From positions 1 to 64,000 of the forward strand of contig NZ_FCOA02000028.1 in NCBI RefSeq assembly GCF_001544875.2: 64,000 nucleotides of DNA. Reading direction: 5' to 3'. Within the stretch, counting starts at the first letter, position 1. Each line of letters begins with the position of its first letter. Source of the DNA: Caballeronia hypogeia. GTDB lineage: Bacteria; Pseudomonadota; Gammaproteobacteria; Burkholderiales; Burkholderiaceae. The position numbers and the translations under genes are program-made. The notes under the pieces are model-generated. The model was not told the DNA's origin. It made no database searches and saw only the letters and a list, made by a program, of their open reading frames with translations. Below are positions 34,989-41,861 of the stretch, piece by piece.

Positions 34989-35041
34989 GGAATGCCACCG
35001 CTGGCATTCCGTCCTGCACGCGCCTGGTCGCGACCAGACGC
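34989..35041 (-). terminator. Two adjacent hairpins between aldehyde dehydrogenase and DUF3311 genes
   Basis: GGAATGCCA / TGGCATTCC form a perfect 9-bp stem with a 4-base loop (34989-35010). At 35020-35041 lies the near-perfect palindrome GCGCCTGGTCG / CGACCAGACGC. They follow the aldehyde-dehydrogenase stop and precede the DUF3311 start on the same strand. This suggests termination or attenuation that splits the cluster into two transcription units. Confidence 0.55.
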
Positions 35042-35095
35042 GAGGAACTTCACATGCGGTTTATCGGCCGATTCCCGCCCGACGCGATCAGACGA

Positions 35096-36526
35096 TCACA
35101 CGATCAGATGCGAGATGCTCTTGACCGTCGTATAGCACTCCAGTCCTTCGACGCCGCCTTCGCGTCCGTAGCCGCTTTCCTTCACGCCGCCGAACGGCGT
35201 CTCCGATACGGCCGACACGAAGTGATTGATCGCGAGATTGCCCACGTCCATTTCCTGTCCGAGCCGGTACGCCGTTGCGGCGGAGCGTGTGAACGCATAG
35301 CCCGCGAGCCCGAAGGGCAGGGCGTTCGCCTTCGCGATGGCTTCATCGAGGGAATCGAAGGGCGTCACGAGACACACGGGCCCAAAGGGTTCCTCATGCA
35401 TCACGCGAGCGGAGTCGGGCACGTCGGCGAGAATCGTGAAGGGGAACAGATAACCCGCGCCCGGCAGCCGCTTGCCGCCGCACATGAGGCGCGCGCCTTC
35501 ATCCACGGCGTTCTGCACGAGCGCTTCGATCGCCTCCAGCCTGCGACGGTTCGTGAGCGGGCCGATATCGCTGCCGGATTCGAGCGGATGGCCGACACGA
35601 ACCTCTTTGCCATGCCGCACGAACGCGGCGACGAACGCGTCATACACCGCGCGATGCACGAAGTAGCGCGTGGGCGCCACGCAGACTTGCCCCGCGTTGT
35701 TGAGCTTCCCCTTCACGCATGCAAGCGCGACGGAATCGACATCGATGTCATCGCAGACAATCACTGGCGCGTGACCGCCCAGTTCCATGATCGCCGGCTT
35801 CATGAAGCGCGCCGCGAGTCCCGCGAGATGCTTGCCGACGGGCGTAGACCCGGTGAAGGTGATGCCGCGCACGACCGGATTCGAGATCAGATGCTCCGAG
35901 ATCTGCGCGGGATCGCCGTAGACGAGATTGAGCACGCCCGGCGGCAGGCCGGCGTCCATCAGCGCGGTCGCGAGCATGACCGCGCCCGCCGGCGTTTCCT
36001 CGGCCGGCTTGAGAATGATCGAGCAGCCGCTCGCCAGCGCGCCGCCGATCTTGCGGGCGGGCGAGCTCATCGGGAAATTCCACGGCGTGAACGCGGCGAT
36101 GACGCCGAGCGGCTCGCGAATGACAGTGTGACGCATGCCCGGCTCGGCCGGAATGACGCGTCCGTACAGACGCTTGCCTTCGTTCGCGTCCCAGGCCATC
36201 AGGTCGCAACTGCGCAGGACTTCGGCGCGCGCCTGCGCGAGCGTCTTGCCTTGTTCCATCGCAATGACGGGCGCGATCGTTTCGACCCGCTCGCGCAGAA
36301 GCTCCGTCGCGCGCAGGATGATTTCCGCGCGCCGCGCGGGCGATGTGCGCTTCCAGACCCGGAGCCCACTTTGCGCGGCGGCGAGCGCGTCATCGAGGTC
36401 GTGCGGCGTGGCGTTGGGGACGGCTCCTATCACGGTCTCGTCGGCGGGGCTGATGACCGGCTGGCCCGGCGCATCGCGCCAGGTTCCATCGATGAGCAAC
36501 TGAATCTTCGGGTAATGGATTGCCAT
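35096..36526 (-). CDS. NAD(P)-dependent aldehyde dehydrogenase (succinate-semialdehyde dehydrogenase-like)
   Basis: A 476-residue aldehyde dehydrogenase. FTPWNFPMSSPARKIGGALASG forms the cofactor site, FTGSTPVGKHLAGLA the Rossmann loop, MELGGHAPVIV holds the general-base Glu, NAGQVCVAPTRYFVH the catalytic Cys, and EEPFGPVC the cofactor Glu. It oxidises an aldehyde, perhaps a semialdehyde, to the acid. ATG 36526 gives the normal family start; the upstream site is weak. It follows the flavin reductase by 28 bases, so it probably handles the aldehyde released by the monooxygenase. Confidence 0.88.
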   Translation of the reverse strand: MAIHYPKIQLLIDGTWRDAPGQPVISPADETVIGAVPNATPHDLDDALAAAQSGLRVWKRTSPARRAEIILRATELLRERVETIAPVIAMEQGKTLAQARAEVLRSCDLMAWDANEGKRLYGRVIPAEPGMRHTVIREPLGVIAAFTPWNFPMSSPARKIGGALASGCSIILKPAEETPAGAVMLATALMDAGLPPGVLNLVYGDPAQISEHLISNPVVRGITFTGSTPVGKHLAGLAARFMKPAIMELGGHAPVIVCDDIDVDSVALACVKGKLNNAGQVCVAPTRYFVHRAVYDAFVAAFVRHGKEVRVGHPLESGSDIGPLTNRRRLEAIEALVQNAVDEGARLMCGGKRLPGAGYLFPFTILADVPDSARVMHEEPFGPVCLVTPFDSLDEAIAKANALPFGLAGYAFTRSAATAYRLGQEMDVGNLAINHFVSAVSETPFGGVKESGYGREGGVEGLECYTTVKSISHLIV

Positions 36527-36554
36527 TGAAAAATCTCGATCCGGTTTCGACACG

Positions 36555-37067
36555 TCACGCCGCCACGGGCGACACGCCGGCCGCCGCATTGCCGACGCGA
36601 TGAAAATTGCGTGCGTAATAGATGAGCGCATCGGCTTCGCTGCGCGTGCGCGTGGCTTCGATCGTGCAGAAGAAGACCGTGTGGGTGCCGACTTCCGTGG
36701 TGGATCGCACCGCGCAATCGAGCGCGCTGATCGCGTCTTCGAGCACCGGCGCGCCGGTTTCGAGCGCGTGCCATTCGCCGCACGCGTAGCGCTCGTCCAT
36801 GCTGGCGTCTTTAGTGGCGAAGCGCGCCGCGACGTGTTGCTGTTCCGCCGACAGCACGTTCACGCACAGCACGCCGTTCTCGCGAATGATGGCGTTGTTT
36901 CGGCTCGACCGGTTGATGCAGACGAGCAGCGTCGGCGGGTCGTCGGTGACCGCGCACACGGCGGACGCGGTGCAACCCGCGCGGCCCGCCGCGCCGTCGG
37001 AAGTGATCACGTTGACGGACGCACCCAGGCCCGCCATGGCTTCTCGAAAGTTGGTCTTGTCGATCAT
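36555..37067 (-). CDS. NADH:flavin oxidoreductase (flavin reductase, RutF/HpaC-like)
   Basis: A 170-residue flavin reductase with the split-barrel signature FREAMAGLGASVNVITSDG at the N-terminus, CTASAVCAVTDDPPTLLVCINRSSRNN (flavin-binding), FCVNVLSAEQ-type and YYARNFHRVG-type motifs. It reduces free FMN with NADH and hands FMNH2 to a two-component monooxygenase, here certainly the LLM protein 40 bases upstream. ATG 37067 was preferred over in-frame extensions because it gives the usual family N-terminus. Confidence 0.87.
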   Translation of the reverse strand: MIDKTNFREAMAGLGASVNVITSDGAAGRAGCTASAVCAVTDDPPTLLVCINRSSRNNAIIRENGVLCVNVLSAEQQHVAARFATKDASMDERYACGEWHALETGAPVLEDAISALDCAVRSTTEVGTHTVFFCTIEATRTRSEADALIYYARNFHRVGNAAAGVSPVAA

Positions 37068-37107
37068 GATTTCGCCCGATCCGGTTGCGGATGATGGATA
37101 TGAGAGA

Positions 37108-38481
37108 TCAAAGGTCCTGCCCGAAGCCGCCGCGATACTGCGCCGCAGGATGCGACTCCGGCAACCGCGCATGGCCGAAGAGCTTCTCGCGATAAGTCCC
37201 GTCGCGATACGCCGTCTTGTACGCGCCGCGCTCCTGCAGCACCGGAATCAGCAGATCGACGACGTCATCGAAGCATTCGGGCACCACCGTGCGCGACAGA
37301 TTGAAGCCGCCGATGCCGGTTTCCTCGACCCACGCCATCATCAGATCGGCGATGCTTTGCGCGGACCCGACCCACGGCGTCTGCCGGCTGCCGAGCACCA
37401 TCTGTTCGAGCAGCTTGCGGCGCGTCCATTGCGGTCCGGCGGTGCGCGTCATCGCCTCGACGTTGGAGACGATCGCCTGGCTCTTCTGCGTATCTACGGG
37501 TTCGTCGATGTCGTAGCGCGAGAAGTCGATGCCCAGCGACGCCGCCGCATGCGCGAGCGCCGCCTCCGAGCTCACGTAGCGCCGGTAGTCCTCGAGCTTG
37601 TCGCGCGCTTCGGCGTCGGTTCGGCCGATCACCAGCGTCGCGCCCATGAAAACGTTCACGTCGCTCGCACTGCGGCCGTACTGCGCGGCGCGCGCGCGAA
37701 TGTCGCCGACGATCTCGCGTATGCCTTCCTTCTTCTGGCCGTTCACGAACACGCATTCGGCGTGCGTCGCGGCGAACTGCCTGCCGCGCGTCGACGAGCC
37801 CGCCTGATAGAGGACCGGCGTGCGCTGCGGCGAGGGCGCGCACAGATGCATGGCGTCGACCTTGTATTGCGCGCCCCGATGATGAATCGCGCGCACGCGC
37901 GACGGCGACGCATACACGCCTTTCTCGCGGTCGTTGAGCACGGCGTCGTCGGCCCAGCTTCCTTCCCAGAGCTTGTAGACGAGCGACATGTACTCGTCCG
38001 CGAGGTCGTATCGGTCGTCGTGCGCGAGCTGATGATCGATGCCGATGGCCCGCGCCGCGCTGTCCAGGTAACCCGTGACGATGTTCCAGCCGATGCGTCC
38101 GCCCGTCAGATGATCGAGCGTGGACATGCGACGCGCGAACAAAAACGGTTGCTCGTACGTGAGGTTGCACGTGACGCCGAAACCCAGATGCTTCGTGACG
38201 GCGGCCATGGCTGGCACGATCATCAGCGGATCGTTCGCAGGCACCTGCACCGCGCCGCGCAGCGAGGCATCGGCGTTGCCGCCATAGACGTCGTAGACGC
38301 CGACGACGTCCGCGAGGAACAGGCCGTCGAAGAGCCCGGCTTCGAGCTTCTTCGCGTAGTCCATCCAGTACTGGAGTTCGCCGTGCCTGCTGGACTGGTC
38401 GCGCGGATGCCTCCACAAACCTTGCTGGATGTGGCCGACACAGTTCATGTCGAAGGCGTTGAGGCGGATTTCTTGCGGCAT
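37108..38481 (-). CDS. LLM-class FMNH2-dependent monooxygenase (NtaA/SnaA/DszA family)
   Basis: A 457-residue luciferase-like barrel with LNAFDMNCVGHIQQGLWRHP, GLFDGLFLADVVGVYDVYGG, TGGRIGWNIVTGYLDSAAR, DRYDLADEYM and PVLYQAGSSTRGRQFAA, all typical of NtaA/DszA/SnaA proteins. These use FMNH2 and O2 to cleave C-N or C-S bonds (nitrilotriacetate, dibenzothiophene sulfone, dimethyl sulfide). It heads the minus-strand cluster with its reductase, an aldehyde dehydrogenase and transporters. Substrate unknown; an N-substituted or sulfur compound is inferred. An operator-like dyad lies 50 bases upstream. Confidence 0.9.
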   Translation of the reverse strand: MPQEIRLNAFDMNCVGHIQQGLWRHPRDQSSRHGELQYWMDYAKKLEAGLFDGLFLADVVGVYDVYGGNADASLRGAVQVPANDPLMIVPAMAAVTKHLGFGVTCNLTYEQPFLFARRMSTLDHLTGGRIGWNIVTGYLDSAARAIGIDHQLAHDDRYDLADEYMSLVYKLWEGSWADDAVLNDREKGVYASPSRVRAIHHRGAQYKVDAMHLCAPSPQRTPVLYQAGSSTRGRQFAATHAECVFVNGQKKEGIREIVGDIRARAAQYGRSASDVNVFMGATLVIGRTDAEARDKLEDYRRYVSSEAALAHAAASLGIDFSRYDIDEPVDTQKSQAIVSNVEAMTRTAGPQWTRRKLLEQMVLGSRQTPWVGSAQSIADLMMAWVEETGIGGFNLSRTVVPECFDDVVDLLIPVLQERGAYKTAYRDGTYREKLFGHARLPESHPAAQYRGGFGQDL

Positions 38482-38533
38482 GGTCGTGTCCTGTATTCGA
38501 TGGCGCCTGATAAGGCCTGAACTTCGATGTGTT

Positions 38534-38558
38534 TACTATAGTGGACGATTGACTACTG
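38534..38558. promoter_or_regulatory. Operator-like dyad between LLM monooxygenase and XRE-cupin regulator
   Basis: ACTATAGTGGACG and ATTGACTACTGT (38534-38558) form an imperfect dyad closely resembling the sequence at 29646-29670 (ACTATAGT-GACG-(N)-AGTC/GACT pattern). It stands in the divergent region and probably binds one regulator for both ends of the cluster. Confidence 0.55.
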
Positions 38559-38664
38559 TCAAAAACAATTTAGCTCGGGGTTTACGCTCGGGCATACGAA
38601 GTAGAGGGAGGGGGCGCCGCTTATAATTTGTCGCTCCGCATCCAACCGACCACGAGGTTTCCGA

Positions 38665-39222
38665 GTGACGAGTGACCCGACTGACGCCATCGCCACGCGC
38701 ATCAAGATCGAGCGCGAACGGCGGAACTGGTCGCTTTCCGAGCTCGCGGAGCGCTCCGGCGTATCGAAAGCGATGATCAGCAAGATCGAGCGCGGCGAGG
38801 CCAGTCCGACAGCGACGGTGCTCGGACGCTTGTCCGGCGCGTTCGGCCTGCAACTGTCGACACTGCTCGCGCTGGCGGAACAGGCCGGTCTCCGGATCAG
38901 CCGCGCGGATGCGCAGCCGGTCTGGAAAGACCCGGAAACGGGCTACACGCGACGGGTGCTGTCGCCGCTCAATGGTTCGGTGCTCGAACTGGTCGAAGTC
39001 AATCTGCCTGCCCGCACGCGGGTGTCGTATCCGCCGTCTGCGTTCACGTTTCAGCATCAGCAGATCTGGGTGACCTCGGGCACGCTGGTGTTCGAGGAAG
39101 GCGAGGCCACGCACACGCTCAATACGGGTGATTGCCTGCAACTCGGGCCGCCGGTCGACTGCACGTTCGTCAATCCGACCGATGATCCCTGCGTCTACGT
39201 GCTCGGACTCGTCAAGCGCTGA
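38665..39222 (+). CDS. XRE-family regulator with C-terminal cupin domain
   Basis: A 185-residue protein. The N-terminal helix-turn-helix WSLSELAERSGVSKAMISKIERGEASPTATVLGRLS spans about 24-59. The C-terminal cupin, about 110-183, contains HQQIWVTSGTLVF and GDCLQLGPPVDCTFVNPTDDPC. Such PuuR/SutR-like proteins sense a small ligand in the cupin and repress neighbouring catabolic genes. The start is GTG at 38665. Divergence from the LLM monooxygenase operon and the dyad between them make it the likely regulator. It ends 196 bases before the sigma-54 promoter of the next locus. Confidence 0.87.
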   Translation: MTSDPTDAIATRIKIERERRNWSLSELAERSGVSKAMISKIERGEASPTATVLGRLSGAFGLQLSTLLALAEQAGLRISRADAQPVWKDPETGYTRRVLSPLNGSVLELVEVNLPARTRVSYPPSAFTFQHQQIWVTSGTLVFEEGEATHTLNTGDCLQLGPPVDCTFVNPTDDPCVYVLGLVKR

Positions 39223-39234
39223 ACGCGCATCTCC

Positions 39235-39265
39235 ACGCGGAACCGCCGCAGTGCGTGTTCCGCGT
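39235..39265. promoter_or_regulatory. Inverted repeat upstream of the sigma-54 promoter (candidate enhancer or terminator)
   Basis: ACGCGGAA (39235-39242) and its exact complement TTCCGCGT (39258-39265) are 15 bases apart. A second short dyad GCGAAG-CGTC-CTTCGC follows at 39295-39310. They lie 110-180 bases before the -24 element, a normal distance for enhancer-binding-protein sites. The first also sits just after the XRE-cupin gene and could be its terminator. Confidence 0.4.
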
Positions 39266-39417
39266 CCGCTGAAGCTTCCCCCATCCGCCCCCATGCGAAG
39301 CGTCCTTCGCGGCGCGGCTGCGTCCGTCCTGCGATAAACGAAGCGGCATTCGCCCGCGGTTTGTGCGCGCATCGGCGAAACCCTTGTGCGGCAAGGCTTT
39401 CGCGGCTCCGTTGAAAC

Positions 39418-39432
39418 TGGCACGACCTTCGC
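39418..39432 (+). promoter_or_regulatory. Sigma-54 (-24/-12) promoter of the orphan cluster
   Basis: TGGCACG-ACCT-TCGC matches the sigma-54 consensus TGGCACG-N4-TTGC with a single mismatch. The invariant GG and GC dinucleotides are at the correct spacing. Transcription would start near 39444, leaving a leader of about 45 bases before the ATG at 39490. A sigma-54-type activator gene closes the same locus at 46684-48027. Confidence 0.72.
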
Positions 39433-39489
39433 GAATAGAAGGGCGTGCGAGCTTTCGGTCTCGCCAACCAGCGCAAAAGGAGCGACAAA

Positions 39490-40449
39490 ATGCACGATAT
39501 CGGAACTTCCCGGCCCTCCGGATGGGGCCCCGGCTATAGCGAGTTTGAGCAGGAATTGTCGGCTGAAGCGGCGGGCGAGACGGCTCAGGAGTTCGAGGGC
39601 GAAGGCGAGTTCGAAACCGAGTTCGAAGTCGGCGAAAACGAATTCGAAGGCGAGTTCGAAGGCGAAGTCTCGGGCGAAATGCAGGAGATGGAGCTTGCCG
39701 CCGAACTGCTCGGCGTCAGCAACGAGCAGGAGATGGAGCAGTTCCTGGGCGGCCTGATCAAATCGGTCGGACGCGCGGCGACCAACTTCGCGAAGTCGTC
39801 GGCGGGCAAGGCGCTCGGCGGCATTCTGCGCTCGGCGGCGAAGTCCGCTTTGCCGATCGTCGGCAGCGCGCTCGGCAACTTCGTCGTGCCCGGCGCGGGC
39901 GGTGTGATCGGCGGCAAGCTCGCGAGCATGGCGGGCAGCGCGCTGGGCCTCGAACTCGAAGGCCTGAGCAACGAGGATCGCGAGTTCGAAGTGGCGCGCC
40001 GCCTCGTGCGCATCGGCCAGCATGCGACGCATCATCTCGCCTCGATGCCGCCACACGTGCCGCCCGCGCGCGCCGCCCGCATCGCGTTCCTGCGCGCCGC
40101 GCGCCAGGTCGCGCCGGGACTCGTGCCCGCCATGCGCGCGATCTCGCGCAACGGCGTCGCGGCCGCGCGCCGTGCGCCGGTGCCGATCTTCGGCGGACCC
40201 GCCGCCCGCCGCGCGCCCGGCCAGCGCTATGTGCCCGGCGCGTTGATCGACGGCGTCGCGCCCGTCTATGACGGCGCGCCCGCACCCTTCTACGACGGCG
40301 CCACGCCGGCCGCGCCCGTGGCGAGCGCGCCGTGCCCGAACTGCGGCACGCATACGCAGGTCGGGATTCCGCACAGCGGGCAATGGCGGCGTTCGCGCAA
40401 CGGGCGCGCCATCATCCTCTATCTGAGCCCGCGCCGCGTGGCGTACTGA
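39490..40449 (+). CDS. Acidic-repeat, glycine-zipper protein with C-terminal CPNCG motif (function unknown)
   Basis: A 319-residue protein of three parts. Residues 15-70 are extremely acidic with repeated EFEGE/EFETEF units. Residues 85-155 are rich in Gly, Ala and small residues with GxxxG spacing (KALGGILRSA, VVPGAGGVIGGKLASMAGSALG), like membrane-inserting glycine zippers. Residues 165-270 are Arg/Ala/Pro-rich, then CPNCGTHTQVGIPHSGQW resembles half a zinc-binding site. No signal peptide. Similar EFEGE-type proteins of unknown role exist in other bacteria (from memory). It is the first gene after the sigma-54 promoter, 19 bases before the metallopeptidase-like gene, and may be its substrate. 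Confidence 0.7.
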   Translation: MHDIGTSRPSGWGPGYSEFEQELSAEAAGETAQEFEGEGEFETEFEVGENEFEGEFEGEVSGEMQEMELAAELLGVSNEQEMEQFLGGLIKSVGRAATNFAKSSAGKALGGILRSAAKSALPIVGSALGNFVVPGAGGVIGGKLASMAGSALGLELEGLSNEDREFEVARRLVRIGQHATHHLASMPPHVPPARAARIAFLRAARQVAPGLVPAMRAISRNGVAAARRAPVPIFGGPAARRAPGQRYVPGALIDGVAPVYDGAPAPFYDGATPAAPVASAPCPNCGTHTQVGIPHSGQWRRSRNGRAIILYLSPRRVAY

Positions 40450-40468
40450 ACCGCGAGGCTCGAGTGCG

Positions 40469-41836
40469 ATGAACCCGTGTGTAGAAGCGCTGCGTCTGCT
40501 CGAACAAGAGGTGCTCGGCATCCGTGCGAGGCTCGACGCGCAACTCCCGTACGCGCTGCAAATGCCGATGGTGCCCGCCGCGAACGTCAGCGACGAGGCG
40601 ATGTCCGCCATCGAACGGCATATGCAGGTGGCCCGCCAGCAATTGCGCAAGCGCATCGCGCAATTTCTGGGGCAGTTGCGCGCCTTGCCGGCCACGCCCG
40701 CGAACGTCGCCCGCGCGCAGCGCCGCTATGCGCTCCTGAAGCTGTATTTCCACGCCGCGCTCACGCACTTTGAAATCTTCGCGGAAGTGCTCACGCAGCG
40801 CAGCCAGCACGGCACCGGCATCTGGCTCGCGGGCCTCGATGTCGCCGCGCAGGACGGCCTGCGGCAGCCGGGCGTGCCGGTCGCGCCGCCGCCCGTCATC
40901 TGCTATGTGGAGCGCGGGCACGGCGGCGCGATCCGGCGGGCGCGCACGCGGCTGCCCGGCGGCGGCAACAACCCGGTCGCCGTGATCCGCATGCCGCGCG
41001 AGCGGATGGTCGGCACGGGCATCGCGGCGTCGCTGTATCACGAGGTGGGACATCAGGCCTCGGCGCTGCTCGATCTGGCCAATGCGTACAAGCGCGCGTC
41101 GCCGTCGCGCTTCGTGCGCGGGCCTTCGATCTGGCGCGCGTGGGACCGGTGGATCGGGGAGATCGTCGCGGACTTGTGGGCGGTGTCGCGCGTGGGCATC
41201 GCGGCGACCGTCGGGCTGATGAGCGTCGTCAGTCTGCCGCGCGCGTTCGTCATGCGCATCAATCTGGACGATCCGCATCCCGCGCCGTGGATCCGCGTGA
41301 AGCTCTCCGTCGCGATGGGCCGCGCGCTGTATCCGCATCCGCAGTGGTCCGCGCTCGAAGCGGTGTGGGAGCGGCTCTACCCGCGCACGCAGATGAGCGC
41401 CGCGCAGCGCGCCTCGTTCGATGCGCTGTCGCGCGCGATTCCCCGCTTCGTCGCCGTGCTGCTGTCGCTGCGCCCGCATGCGCTGCGAGGACGGACGATC
41501 GGGGCGGCGCTCAGCCTGCCGGATCGCCGCCCCGAAGCGCTGCTCGCGCTCTGGCAACGCGTCAGGGCGCGCCCGCAGCAACTGCTCGCGGATACGCCGA
41601 CGCTCGCATTCGCCGTGCTCGGCCAGGCGCGCTACAGCGGTCTGCTGCCCGCGCAGACAGAGCTGAAGGTGATCGCCGAGCTGTTGCAGCGCTGGGCACT
41701 CGCGGGCTACCTGCCGTGGAGCGCGGGCAGCACGCAACTGAGCGTGGCGCTCAACCAGCGGCGGCCGCCCGCGATCCCGCCGCACGTGAACTCGCCGTAC
41801 TTGAACCCGTTGCACGCCAACCCATTCGCCGCTTGA
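40469..41836 (+). CDS. Putative zinc metallopeptidase (HEVGH, gluzincin-like), otherwise orphan
   Basis: A 455-residue protein. The core GTGIAASLYHEVGHQASALLDL holds HEVGH at 191-195; 36 residues later comes WIGEIVADLWAV, where Glu231 with the following AD has the look of the third ligand of gluzincin peptidases (as in M48 and ImmA/IrrE types). Helical regions flank the core; the C-terminal 50 residues are Pro/Asn-rich. No signal peptide, so it probably acts in the cytoplasm. GAGG precedes the ATG. It lies between the glycine-zipper gene (19 bases) and the 719-residue gene (25 bases). The substrate is unknown; the preceding gene product is the obvious candidate. Confidence 0.7.
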   Translation: MNPCVEALRLLEQEVLGIRARLDAQLPYALQMPMVPAANVSDEAMSAIERHMQVARQQLRKRIAQFLGQLRALPATPANVARAQRRYALLKLYFHAALTHFEIFAEVLTQRSQHGTGIWLAGLDVAAQDGLRQPGVPVAPPPVICYVERGHGGAIRRARTRLPGGGNNPVAVIRMPRERMVGTGIAASLYHEVGHQASALLDLANAYKRASPSRFVRGPSIWRAWDRWIGEIVADLWAVSRVGIAATVGLMSVVSLPRAFVMRINLDDPHPAPWIRVKLSVAMGRALYPHPQWSALEAVWERLYPRTQMSAAQRASFDALSRAIPRFVAVLLSLRPHALRGRTIGAALSLPDRRPEALLALWQRVRARPQQLLADTPTLAFAVLGQARYSGLLPAQTELKVIAELLQRWALAGYLPWSAGSTQLSVALNQRRPPAIPPHVNSPYLNPLHANPFAA

Positions 41837-41861
41837 TGCTGATTCCCTGAAGGAGAAAACG

